Source of the DNA: Vanilla planifolia
Taxonomy: Eukaryota; Streptophyta; Magnoliopsida; Asparagales; Orchidaceae
Assembly: GCA_023846275.1 (NCBI GenBank)
Contig: JAIUJO010000072.1
Location: forward strand, 2,298,599 to 2,362,598
Length of the DNA: 64,000 nt
Direction: 5' to 3'
The notes under the pieces were generated by a model. The model saw nothing but the letters and a program-made list of their open reading frames with translations, searched no databases and was not told where the DNA came from. The translations under genes and the position numbers were made by a program. Of the stretch, positions 1-11,209 are shown piece after piece (within the stretch, counting starts at the first letter, position 1; each line of letters starts with the position of its first letter).

Positions 1-2600
1 AGCAAAGTCAGCATCTGTGTAGGCTATTAAATCAAATCCAGACTCACATCTAGGGTACCATAAGCCTAGAGTCTTAGTACCTATAAGATACTTAAAGATA
101 TGCTTGATTGCTTGTAGGTGTGATTCCTTAGGATTTGCTTGAAATCTTGCACATAAACCTACACTAAACACAATATCAGGTCTACTCGCTGTAAGATATA
201 GTAATGATCCAATCATTCCTCTAAATAGTTTTGTGTCAATGGACTTCCCAGTTTCATCTTTACTTATAATAGTACTTGTGCTAATAGGAGTTTTTCTTGA
301 CTTCATGCTTTCAAAACCAAATTTCTTAAGCAAACCAATCAAGTATTTGGTTTGAGAAATAAAAATTCCTTCACTTGTTTGCTTTACTTGAAGTCCAAGG
401 AAGAAGGTTAATTCTCCCATCATACTCATTTCAAACTCATTCTTCATTAAATCTGCAAATTTCATGCTCTACATTAGAAGCTCCAAATATTATATCATCT
501 ACATACACTTGACATACTAGTTAACCTTCAGTTGAATTCTGTACAAATAAGGTATTATCTATCTTACCCCTATGAAATCCATTCGAAGTAAGAAAAATAC
601 ACAATCTTTCATACCATGCTCTTGGAGCTTGTTTCAATCCATAAAGAGCTTTCTTAAGTTTGTATACATGATCTAACTTATCATGTATCTCAAATCCAGG
701 AGGTTGCTCAACATAAACCTCTTCATTTATATATCCATTCAAAAATGCACTCTTAACATCCATTTGGTATAATTTAAACCCTTTGTGACATGCATAAGCA
801 AGTAAAAGTCTAATAGCTTCAAGTCTTGCCACAGGAGCAAATGTCTCATCCACATCTACTCCTTCTATCTGACAGTAGCCTTTTGCTACTAACCTAGCTT
901 TGTTTCTAATAACTTCACCAGTCTCATCTACCTTGTTTTTGAAAACCCATTTTGTATCAATGATTGTTTTGTCATTTGGCCTTGGTACAAGATCCCATAC
1001 TTGATTTCTCTCAAATTGTACTAACTCATCATTCATTGCAGCAATCCAAGACTCATCTTCAAATGCACTTTCTACAGAACTTGGTTCAACATTTGACACG
1101 AATGCTGCATGATTAAATGAACTTCTAGTTCTAATATTCTCTTTTAAATCTCCAATAATCAATTCATTAGGATGATCCTTAGAATATCTCAATTGCTTCT
1201 CAATCTCACTATCATCTTTTACTGGTTCTTCAACCTTAGCTATATCATCTAATTTATCTTCTTCAAGACATAAGTCCTCAAATTCATCAAGTAGATCTAT
1301 TTGATGATGACTATGAGATGCCTCACTAAGAGATTCATCAAACTTAACATGAATTGTCTCTTCAACAACTAGTGTTTTCTTATTGTATACTCTAAACGCT
1401 CTACTAGAAAGTGAATATCCTAGAAAAATCCCTTCATCAGACTTGGCATCAAACTTATCAAGGTCTCTTTTTCCATTATTTAAAATGAAACATTTACATC
1501 CAAACACATGAAAATGAGCTACCTTGGGCTTCTTGCCATAAATCAACTCAAAAGGAGAAATTTCTAACAAAGGTCTACATATGACTTGATTAAATACATA
1601 ACAGGCAGTGTTAATAGCTTCAGCCCAAAAATATTTGGGAACACTATACTCATTTAGCATGCACCTTGCGGCATCAAGCAAGGTCCTATTCTTTCTCTCA
1701 ACTACGCCATTTTGTTGAGGAGTCCTAGGTGAAGAAAAAGTATGAAACACTCCATTTTTAACACAATATTCATCAAATAATTCATTCTTAAATTCTCCTC
1801 CATTATCACTCCTAATAGAGATCAACCTAACTTCATGTTCTTTTTCAATTCTTGTAATAAGACTTACAAATTTTTCAAATACTTCACTCTTCTTTCTAAC
1901 AAAAAGAACCCAAGTAAATCTAGTAAAATCATCTACAATTACTAACCCATACTTGCTTCCACCTAGAGTTTCTGGATGAATAGGACCAAATAAGTCTAAG
2001 TGAACAAGTTCTAAAGGTTTACAAGTAGTGATGTCCTTAAGAGGCTTAAAACTTTCCTTTGTTTGTTTTCCTAATTAACATGGGCCACATAAATGATCAC
2101 TTAACTGACTAAGATTTGGTAGACCTCTAACCACATCAAACTTCATGATTTTTTTAAAAGATGACTTTCCTAAGTGACAAAATCTTCTATGCCATAAAGT
2201 AGAATTACTGTCTTGTGAAGTAAGACACTCAAGTCTACTATTCTTGACCATGTGTAAAAATAAAACATAAGTGTTATCTTTTCTACATCCTATAACAAGA
2301 GGAAGATTATCCTTGCTAATAATGCATTCATGTTTATTAAATAAAACTGTAAAATTCGAATCACATAATTGGCTAATACTAAGAAGATTGTACCTTAAAT
2401 CTTGTACAAGAAGGACCTTTCTTATGGATGTATGTGAGTTGCCCACAGTTCCAATTCCAATCACTTTCTTCTTGGAGTTGTCACCAAGAGTAACTTCACC
2501 ACCATCATAGCTCTTCAAGTGGATGAATAAAGATGCATCTCCAGTCATGTGTCTTGAGCATCCACTATCCAAGTACCACATGCCTTCCCCGGTCCTTGAA
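1..2600 (-). mobile_element. copia pol region: protease, integrase, reverse transcriptase, RNase H (partial)
   Basis: Part of the fossil copia element. Near 2,540-2,580 the translation contains the aspartic protease motif DSG in the usual copia context (WYLDSGCSRHMTGD). A GAG-pre-integrase motif (LWHRRFCHLG) lies near 2,160-2,210. Integrase core sequence follows, including SDNGGEF and [13 protein letters not shown] near 1,680-1,810. The RVT_2 reverse transcriptase runs from about 1,000 leftward with [28 protein letters not shown] and the [10 protein letters not shown] signature. The YVDD active-site region lies near 485-515. Sequence left of that is consistent with the RT/RNase H remainder and is cut by the window. 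The region is decayed and would not give a complete polyprotein. Confidence 0.88.
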
Positions 2601-2624
2601 GGAAAGCATGCCTACACCACACAA

Positions 2625-4244
2625 TTAAACGTTACATTTAGGGACCCAAACCCTTTTGGGTCCACTTATTTTAATTTGATCATTATGTAAGCTACTTTTT
2701 CTAACCCAAACAAAACTAGAAGATTTGTTATTTATAGAATTTCTAAATTTACAATAAGAAGAAATATGTCCAAACTTCATGCAATAATTACAAATAGCAT
2801 TTTGTGCATAAGAGGAGGTAGTGGTTCTTGCATAATTTATTTTTTGAAAAGAAATCCTACAATGAGCATGCAAACTTTTCAAATTATTTAATTCCCTAAC
2901 TAAGCATGTGTTTTTGACAATGAAAGAAGCCTTCTCATCTCTTTCTTTCTTAATTTCTAGCAAATAATTGGCATTCACTTCATTCAAATGTTCACACAAA
3001 CCTAAGTAATTTTCATGCTCTTCTTTTAATTTAAGATACTTAGATGCTAATTTTTTATATTTGGTACAAATGGCTATGTATTGCTCTTCATAATTTTCCA
3101 TGCAAGAAGATGAAGAAGAGGAGGAATAGGAACATACTTCATCATCTGATATTGCTTCTTGAATGTTGTCCTTTGTCATAAGACAAATCAAGCTCTCCTT
3201 CTTGTCTTCTTTACTAGAAGAGGAGCTATCTGAATCATCCCATGAGATCTTCATAGCCTTCTTCTTCTTCTTTTGGTTTTGATATTTTTCTACTCTCTCT
3301 TTGTAGTGAGGGCAATTTGGCCTAGTATGCCCAGGCAATTTGCATTCATAACAAATTGTTTCTTCATGGGAAACAACTTTGCCCTTTTGCCTTTTATTCT
3401 TCTCAAATCTTTTTCCTGTATTTCTTTTGTTATATAAACGAGATAAGCTTTTAGAAATAAGTGCTACCTCACTTGAGATTGATACATCTGAATCTGTGGA
3501 GGAATCGGCTACAAAAGCAATTGTCTCTTCCTTCTTCTTTTTCTTTTCTTTTTCTACCGCATGCTCTTCATTCTTTCTTCTTGCAAGCTCAATTTCATTT
3601 GTTAACAGATCACCCAATAGTTCATCTAGTGACATAGCTGAAATATTCTTTGCTGCTTTCAAGGCTGTCACAAGTGGATCATATTGTTGAGGAATGACTC
3701 GTAGAATCTTCCTCACCTGTTCACCAGTAGAAAACTCCTTGCCAAGGTTAGATAGACCATTAACAATATTTGTAAATCTAGTAAACATAGACTTAATGGT
3801 CTCATCCGAATTCATGCGAAATAACTCATATTCATGAACAAGCATATTGATTTTGGTCTCTTTAACTTGAGAAGTTCCTTCATAGGTAACTTCTAATTTT
3901 GACCAAATCTCATGCGCTGTTTTCAAATTCATAATTCGGTTATATTCCGAAGCACCTAACCCACAACACAAAATGTTCATGGCCCGAGAGTTAAGTTGGA
4001 CTTTATGTTTCTCCTCGGGAGTGAGTTCACCAAGTGGTTTTCTCACTTTTTCGCAATTGACCATTTTAATTGGAAAATCAAATGAATTTTCAACAATGTC
4101 CCAAATTTCTAAATCAACGGATTCTAAAAATAAACGCATCCTATTTTTCCAATAAAAATAAAATTCACCCTTGAACAAGGGTGGACGGTGTGACGATGCT
4201 CCCTCAGACAAGATAGCATTGTCCTCAACACATGGAAGAGCCAT
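2625..4244 (-). mobile_element. gag: copia gag (nucleocapsid polyprotein)
   Basis: Open frame of 539 residues, part of the fossil copia element. The N-terminal half has the UBN2-type gag pattern of plant copia elements (PPLFKGEFYFYWKNRM near residue 22, then YEGTSQVKETKINML near residue 121). A lysine-rich linker follows. Two CCHC zinc knuckles of the form C-x2-C-x4-H-x4-C are visible, CYECKLPGHTRPNC near residue 298 and CNYCMKFGHISSYC near residue 485; such knuckles bind RNA in the particle. An acidic serine-rich stretch and a probable coiled coil lie between them. The second knuckle is unusual for short copia gags and fits the larger gags of the SIRE/Tork group. Confidence 0.85.
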
Positions 4245-4286
4245 GAGGATCTTGTCTTAGAAATTTCTTTCTCTTGAAAAAACCTC

Positions 4287-4298
4287 GCTCTGATACCA
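4287..4298 (-). other. primer-binding site (initiator Met tRNA)
   Basis: On the minus strand this reads TGGTATCAGAGC, the usual plant primer-binding site complementary to the 3' end of initiator methionine tRNA. It lies a few bases inside the LTR edge and upstream of gag, as expected for the start of minus-strand DNA synthesis. It fixes the inner border of the LTR at about 4,304. Confidence 0.9.
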
Positions 4299-4996
4299 CT
4301 TGATGTAAATCGTGTGAGAACAACGCACAAGAGGGGAGGGGTGAATTGTGCTTTTCACTAAAATTTTAGATTTTTGAAAATTCTTTCAATTAAAAACGTT
4401 TGTAAATAAATTGTGAAATAAAAACGAAAAATGCAATAATAAGACAAGCAAACAAAAGACAAAGATTTTTAGGTGGTTCGGCCAAACCCGTGCCTACATC
4501 CACCCCCGATCAACCAGATCGGGCTTCCACTAACCACTCCCTTTTGCCGAAGCCGGTAGGGGTAAACCAAGTACAACCGGTGCTCCAACGAGACACCAAA
4601 AATCCGAACAAATCCGGCTACAATAATGCATAAAATTTTTTCAATAGCAATGCATACAAAAATCCTACACCTTTAATTTCTCAAAGCAAAGTGGACAACT
4701 AAATGTTACCGAATGATGCAACGAAATGTGGAAGAAAGCTGTTGAAATTTGAGAAGAAGGTTGAGCCCGTAGCTCCCACAAGTATGGCAATTGTTGCTCT
4801 CGGTTTTGGCCTTTTTCCTTAGTTTTTGAAGATCTTTGCAAGTGGATTCATCAATCTATAAATTGTAAGATGTCCTATATATATAGTCCACCAAAAAGCA
4901 ATTCCAAACGGCTAGAAAAACGGTAAAAAAAAAACCGGAAAATAGCCGTTGCCTGAAGCCCGAAAAGGAGAGCAGCAGCCGTCCGATCCCACTTCA

Positions 4997-5271
4997 AGAA
5001 TGGACGGCTGGATGGACTTCTCGGCTTGATCATCTCCAGACCGTCTGATCCGGGCGGACTTGATCTGAACCATTGGATCCCACGCGCTGAACGAACGGTG
5101 CTGATTAAACAGCCGTTCGAAATTACTCTCGCCCGTTGGATCTGGGCGGGCTTGATCTGCGCCTTTGGATCCTGCGCGCTGAACGAACGGCGCTGATTAA
5201 ACAGCCGTTCGAGATTACTCTCGCCCGTTGGATCTGGGCGGGCATGATCTGCGCCTTTGGATCCTGTCGAA
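4997..5271. repeat. 92-bp tandem repeat inside the copia LTR
   Basis: Two close copies begin at 5,089 and 5,181 (both GAACGAACGG, spacing 92 bp), preceded by a more diverged partial copy. Each contains a GC-rich hairpin: in the second, CGAACGGC at 5,184-5,191 pairs with GCCGTTCG at 5,204-5,211. Each also contains a GCCCG...CGGGC inverted pair. They lie in the presumed U3 part of the LTR, where repeated promoter or enhancer elements are common. Confidence 0.8.
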
Positions 5272-5418
5272 GTTATAAGGTGGGATTTTTAGTCCCACAC
5301 TGCAGAATGCAATTTTGCACAGCGCTTTATAATAGATTTGCGCCGTTTAACCTGCGAGCCACTTTGGGGCTGGCTCCCCCCCTCCTTGACCGGGATTTCA
5401 TCACCCGGTTCAGGTTGA

Positions 5419-5560
5419 CTTAGCCATGCACTGTTCTTTGACCGTTGACCGCGCCGAAGTTAGACTTAGCCGAGCTCCTCTCGGCAGGCTTGGCTTAGCC
5501 AGGCACTGTTCCGTTGACCGTTGACCAGCGCAAGCCGAGCTGCTCTCGGCGGTCTTTGGC
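5419..5560. repeat. 75-bp imperfect tandem duplication in the LTR
   Basis: Two diverged copies start at 5,419 and 5,494 (CTTAGCCATGCACTGTT and CTTAGCCAGGCACTGTT). Both include a GACCGTTGACC block and a small GCCGAG...CTCGGC hairpin. This is GC-rich, unlike the adjoining satellite, and belongs to the outer part of the LTR. Confidence 0.7.
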
Positions 5561-5724
5561 CGGGCTTTGCTCGCCCCTTTCGGGTCATCCAAATTTTTAT
5601 ATTTTTTATTTCTAAAAGGCCTGGACGGGCTATTTTGACGCCGGGTCGACCCGCCCATGCTACAGTGCTTTTTCCCGAGACTTTTGCTGTTTTAGGGTAT
5701 TTTTGACGAATTTTTTAGCCACAA

Positions 5725-6084
5725 ATTTGAATATAAATGTATAAAAATAATTTTATATTCTTATAGTATTATAAGTTAATTAAGTGGCTATGAAAAGAAA
5801 TTCGTAAAAAACGATTCCATAATAATATTAAAAAATCAAATACCCATGTCTATACATTTTGTCAAATATGCTTGGCCCAAAAATGAAAATTCATTATTAA
5901 ATAATTTTATAATATTTTTAAATGTTAATACTACTAGTGTGCCACATAATCTCAAGGTTTTGACATATCAAATTCGAGAGAAATAAAAAGACATTTAATT
6001 ATAAAACATATTGCGCATGTCTCAAAAATTCCTTCAGTAATAAATAGCTTAGTTTTGTAATTATCACATCAAAGGGTACAACAT
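5725..6084. other. AT-rich flank, nothing recognised
   Basis: AT-rich sequence between the copia LTR and the first recognisable array module. I see no reading frame, 5S core or purine tract here. One imperfect inverted repeat joins it to the LTR edge (5,699-5,724 with 5,784-5,811, both ending in AGCCAC or its complement). It may be original flank or very decayed array. Confidence 0.5.
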
Positions 6085-7947
6085 AAAAGAGTTAAATAAT
6101 TGTTGTTGTGTGACCTTTATCTTGAAAATAATGAATCATGATGTATTACACTAATAATATTTTAATTATGTCAAATAAAAAAATTACATAATAAATTTTT
6201 TTAATAATAAAATATGCATTTTTCATATTTATTATATTTAAAATATGCAATATAATTGATTTTTTAAATATAATTAATTTATGTGTTAAAAATAAATAAT
6301 AGTGCCATAGATGAGTATTCTACAAAAGAGGAAATCATGGATTTACAAGTGAAAAATAGATAGGAAAATAATAATAGAGAAAGATGAGAGAAGAATTATT
6401 GAAGAAAAAAGAAAAGAGAAAACATAAATAATATAAAGAGAATAAATAAATAAGCAAAAAAAGACAAAATAAGGAAGTATAGAGGAGCGAGAGAGAAAAA
6501 AATATAAAGAGATAGAGAATAAAGCCAAAAATAAAAAACTAATTATAAGGGAACAAAAAATAAGAAACATCAAAACAAAATAGGTTGCTATAGAGAATTG
6601 CAACTATTTCAGGTTGTCTACCTAACAAAAAATAAATATTCCAATGCTAAATGGGTACCTGATTGCATCGCATCTCTATAAAATCCACAAATGCCTTTCA
6701 CTGCTACTCGCTTCAAAAAGAAATTCGAAAACACAAAAAGCTTTGATGAACCATGTTAACAAAGAGTAGCTGTAATTACACAAATAAATACAAGCAAAAA
6801 AGTATTATGCATTCCAGCAAAGTGGGACAAAAAATTTTAACTTAACTACAAAATGAATTTCTAAATTATGGGATTAATGTACACCATTTGATTGCATATT
6901 TTTCAAGATCAAACAATCACCAACTTATTTTATAATTCAAATTGGTAATTTTATTAGCTGTTTGATTGCACTGAGTCACCATCTCACGGTCTATATTTGC
7001 TGTCCTTGCCAAGTTAAATCCAATCGTCAATGCATTCTGATCGAAGAATACTACACAATGACTATTTTAGTCAATATTTCGAGCAGTTAGAGAGTTGTTT
7101 TATTTATTTTCTAACTAAAATATTGAAAAAGTTGCGAAAATTCTAATGGTTAAATTGAGTGTTTGGTAATTTTATTAGGCGCTAAGAATTTCATATAAAT
7201 TAGAGATTTTAGTATGAAGATAAGAAGAAAATTTTTTATATGATGCCAAGAAAATGATAAAGCCATTAGCAGCACATTTCCATCATCATTTTCATATGCT
7301 GCTTATCTATTCACTCGTCAAACCATTGAAATGCTTTTCTATCGCAAATAAGCTAAATTAATAATTTTTGTTGTATTTAATTCATTTAATTAAGTGACTT
7401 GTGACTCTTTAGTGATTTAATCAAGCCGAGGATTTTTGTTATATTAATTTATATTTTATTTTGCTAAATATTTTTCTTTGCTTTCCAATTTTATTTTGTT
7501 ATAAAGCAATATTAGCATGTGTCATTTATTTCATTGTAAGATCGTAAAAGTCTGTCTCATTTGTCTTTTTGTTGTGAGAGCTTATGCTGACTGTCTTTTG
7601 GTTAAAGACTTATATTATGTTGTGTTTGTCTCAATTTTGCTTGGGGTGGATACAATCCTTTCCATAAATTGATCCATGTAAAAATCATTTGTGTACATTC
7701 TTAATATTATTTATTCTTAGTTACATGGCTTTTAAAAAACTTAATAAGTTTTTAAATTTAAAAATATAGAAAATCACATTAAGAACTTCTTAAACTTAAT
7801 TAAAAATTATCAAAAATACTTTTTGACCTATTTTTTAATAAATCAAAATTTCATTCATAGAACTTCACCTATCTTATTGAACCTAACTTGAAATATGTTA
7901 TTAAAATTAATTATCTTTCATGAGAAAAAGGAGAGCTATGAAAACAT
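6085..7947 (-). repeat. array unit H0: left-truncated C/E module plus L
   Basis: First recognisable satellite sequence. 6,085-6,590 matches the C/E fusion modules downstream of 10,746 and 14,625, including the same join of C-type to E-type spacer near 6,190-6,240 and a purine-rich tract (about 6,340-6,560). Its own 5S core lies beyond the array edge and is absent. An L module fills 6,590 to about 7,925. Confidence 0.8.
6590..7925 (+). repeat. L module copy 1 (decayed LTR-like segment)
   Basis: Matches the other L copies along its length: an opening GGTTGCTATAG block, the ATCGCATCTC block near 6,666, the TTTGGTAATTTTATTAG block near 7,163, the CTTGGGGTGGA block near 7,641, and an ATTAATTATCTTTCATGAG ending that leads into the next A core. 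Less AT-rich than the 5S spacers. Confidence 0.75.
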
Positions 7948-8065
7948 ATATGTAATATGAGGGTTCTTAGGAGGTTACCCATCTTGATTGTACTCTAGCC
8001 CAAGCATGCTTAACTTTTGAGTTTTAATGGAATCAAGTGTTATAATGTTGGTGTGGTGACAATTT
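7948..8065 (-). pseudogene. 5S rRNA-derived core, type A
   Basis: One of the clearest cores. The complement of plant 5S rRNA aligns from its 3' end (GAGGTTACCC, box C region) through GCCCAAGCATGCTTAACTT (one mismatch in 19 to the 5S complement, A box region) to GTTGGTGTGGT near the 5S 5' end. CTTCGG of 5S reads CTTTTG here, as expected after CpG loss. Confidence 0.88.
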
Positions 8066-9245
8066 CATGCAATAGGAAAAAATCATAATTACATGATTAT
8101 TGTCTAAAAATTAATAACTTATTTAAAAGTTTCAAAACTAACGAGTGAATACACAACTAAAATTATTTATATGCTCATTATAAATATTAAACTATATTAT
8201 AAAATTAATATTTTTTAATTTAAGATAAATTAAAAAATAAATAAAGTATTACATTTGATAATAGTCATATTAATACTCAAGAATTTCTTTAATTAAATTA
8301 TCAATCTTACAAAAAAATAAAAATACTTAGCCAATAAAAATAATTTAATATATATTTATCATGAAATTTATAAGTTTGGAAATGTAGCACCAGACATTTC
8401 TTAAATATTAGTAATTGATAAGAAAAAAAAGATAATGAAGATAAAGATAACTACTATGTAAGAGAGAGAAAGTCATTGATTGGTAAGAGCAAAAAAGAGA
8501 TGAAACTAAAAATAAAGAGAGAGATGAGAGATAATTTAATAATAAAAAAATGAGGACATAAAAGAGATTGAAAGAATAAATAAAAAATGAAAGAGAGAAA
8601 TGTAAAAATAAAGAATGATAATAGAGAGAGAAGATAAAAATATTTGGATATTAAGAATACGGATAAAATTAAGAGAATAATAATAAGACAAAGGTGAGAG
8701 TGTGAACTTAAGAGATATTGAGATAAATAAAAAAATGAGAGAAATAATTAAATAAACGTTAAACAAAAATAATTAAACTTATAATATCTATAATATTGAG
8801 TAAGTTATTAATATATAATATTTAATATAAATAAAATATAAAACTATTTGAGGTTTATTAATATTATACAATATTACAAATATTTAAATTTAGTTGACTA
8901 TTTATAAAATAATATTTTCATTTGTAACATTCTATAATATAATATTACAATATTTAAAACCTTAACATATAAAAAATATATACTATCATAAACATGAATT
9001 AATTCTAATTTATGTTTAATAAAATTTTATTTTCTTAATCATAACCTACATTAATTTCAATTTTTTATTATAGCATATGATGTGCCACATTTTTTATTAT
9101 ATTAAATTAATAATAATATTAAAATGTTAGTTTTGAAAATTATTTATAAAAATTTCATTACAAAATATCATTTATAATAATTTTTTTAAAATTATATTAT
9201 TGAAAAATTTTACTATCATTCATTAGAAAAAAGAGCTATGAAAAA

Positions 9246-9366
9246 TTATGAGCAACAACACAAGTTTTTAAGAAGCCACCCATCCCAACTCTATTCTTAT
9301 CAAAGCATGCTTAACTTTTGGGTTTTATTGATATCGAGTCATATAATGCTGTTTTCATCGCACATG
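9246..9366 (-). pseudogene. 5S rRNA-derived core, type B
   Basis: Complement of 5S rRNA with CCACCCATCC (box C region), AAGCATGCTTAACTTTTGGG (A box region) and a degraded 5' end (CTGTTTTCATCGCACATGC). Box-and-spacer arrangement matches the other B cores. Confidence 0.83.
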
Positions 9367-10629
9367 CAAGAGAAACACAAAAAAATTAAAGGATTGTGAT
9401 TTTTGTTTTGAAGGTATTGCATTATTTCTAAAATTCTTTAAATTATTAACTTATAAACTTTTAAGAAAAGTTTTTTATATATATTTTAATATATTATGAT
9501 ATCAAAATTTTAATTTTATCAAATAAATAAAAATTATATAAACTATTATTCTTGATAAAATTGAAATTAATAGATAAGAATTCTTTTCATTATATTATCA
9601 GTCTTATAAATAAAAAAATTAAAATTTTTAATAAATATAAAAAATAAAATAATTATATTTATCGTAAAATTATATATTTGATTATGTCAATTAAGTGATC
9701 TATTAAATATTATTTTGGGATGGAGATAGCAATTTTATAAAGAGAGAATGTAAATGATTAAATAGAGAAAAACAAATAGAAAAATAATAATAGAGAGAAA
9801 TGAGATATGATTTAATAAAAAGTTAAAGGGAGGTAAATGAGAAAGATGAGATGAATAGTAAAGACAAAGTGGCAAATGAGAAAATAAGGAGTTAAAAAAT
9901 GAATATTTAAATATGTGAATTATAATAGTGAGTGAAGAAAATGAGTGAATTTTAGAGATATTGAGATACGAAAACATATGAAGAAAAAAATTAAATGAAA
10001 GCAAAACCTTAACAATTAAACCTAAAATATTTATTAATTATTACAATTTAATAGTATATAATATTTAATACCAAAAAAATATAGAAACTATTTTAGGTTA
10101 ATTATTATTTTTTTATTTTACAAATACTTAAGTAATATTTTGACTATTTATTTAATATTATAAATATTATACTTAAAATTATAAAATTAATTAAATAATA
10201 AATATCATAATTATTTTAATATATTAACTTTTTATGATGTAATATAGTTATTAAAAATAAATAATATTTTACTATAATTAACTAAAATTTTGATTTTTAT
10301 TATTTTATAACGTAATATTATTATATTTTAAAATATTAAACAAAAAATATTTATACTATTATAATCATAAATTAATTTTTATTTCTTGTATTTTTGATAA
10401 GTTATTTTTATCAATTTTAAACTTCATTAAAGTTATTATTTTATTATATCATATGATGAGTCATCTTTATTTTTACATAATTTAATAAAAATGTTATAAA
10501 GACTATATTAAAAACTAATTACAAAAATAGTATTTATAAGCTGTATTTTATAATCATATAATTTTTTAAAATTAACATATTTTAGTAATCAATTATCACT
10601 ATTTAGAAAAAATAAATATTATGAAAAGG

Positions 10630-10746
10630 TATGTGTAATAATAATCTCATGAGGTCACACATCCCAAAAAGTCTCTCCCTCCAAGCAAGATTATCATAAT
10701 CATACCAATAAGATCTAGTGCTATAAAGCTAAGGTGGTCGAATATA
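10630..10746 (-). pseudogene. 5S rRNA-derived core, type C (C/E fusion module)
   Basis: Complement of 5S rRNA with the type C signature: CAAGCAAGATTA replaces CAAGCACGCTTA, and the middle reads CCAATAAGATCTAGTGCTAT. GAGGTCACACATCCC marks the box C region. The spacer to the right begins as type C and then becomes type E. Confidence 0.82.
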
Positions 10747-11209
10747 CACAAAAAAGAAAAATAATCATTGTTGTGTGATTTTTATCATGAAAATAATTAA
10801 TCGTAAAGTATGAAACTAATAATAATTTATTTATATGAAATAATAAGATATAGAATTTTTTAATAAAATAAGTATTTTTCATATATATTTTAAATTAAAA
10901 TAAACAACATTAGAGATTTCTTAAATATTATTAATAAATGAGTTAAAAAGAGATAATAGAGCAATAAATGACTTTTCTGTAGAAATGAAAATCTTTGATT
11001 TATTAGAGCAAAATTGATAGGAAAATAATAATTGAGAGTGATGAGAGAACATTTATTGAAAAAATATGAAAACATAAAAAATATAAAGAGAATAAATAAA
11101 TAAATGAAAAATGTCAAAATAGGGAAGTATAGAAGAGTAAGAGAGGTAAAAAGGGATAGAGAATAAAAACACAAATAAAAATATAATTATAAGAGAATGG
11201 CAATAGGTT

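Larger units (their letters stand above)
1..5724 (-). mobile_element. Ty1/copia LTR retrotransposon, partial at window edge
   Basis: This is a fossil copia-type retroelement read on the minus strand. Order along that strand is LTR (about 4,304-5,724), primer-binding site, gag, then pol with protease, integrase, reverse transcriptase and the start of RNase H, which runs off the left window edge. The integrase-before-RT order and the RVT_2-type RT identify Ty1/copia. The gag style and the initiator-Met primer site suggest the SIRE/Tork group, which is inference. It is broken, with roughly three interruptions in pol; gag still reads openly. Only one LTR lies in the window, so no LTR-to-LTR age can be given. 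Long surviving reading frames suggest it is much younger than the neighbouring satellite. The outer LTR edge is the least certain boundary. Confidence 0.9.
4304..5724 (-). repeat. LTR of the copia element (5' LTR)
   Basis: The inner border next to the primer-binding site reads TGT on the plus strand, i.e. ACA at the LTR 3' end on the element strand. The outer border is placed at the CCACA ending at 5,724, where GC-rich sequence gives way abruptly to AT-rich DNA; this gives TGTGG...TTACA ends and a length of about 1.42 kb. The stretch near 4,322-4,346, rich in CCCCTC on the element strand, is common near copia LTR ends. The outer half contains two families of short tandem repeats. The partner LTR is outside the window, so borders and target duplication could not be confirmed. 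Confidence 0.65.

Noticed and set aside
3379-4155. Plus-strand and alternative frames inside copia gag
   Set aside because: Antisense or out-of-frame shadows of gag.
7948-8065. A functional 5S rRNA gene
   Set aside because: Even the best core differs from plant 5S at many positions, including CpG sites and paired helices. None of the 34 looks fit to fold or work as rRNA.
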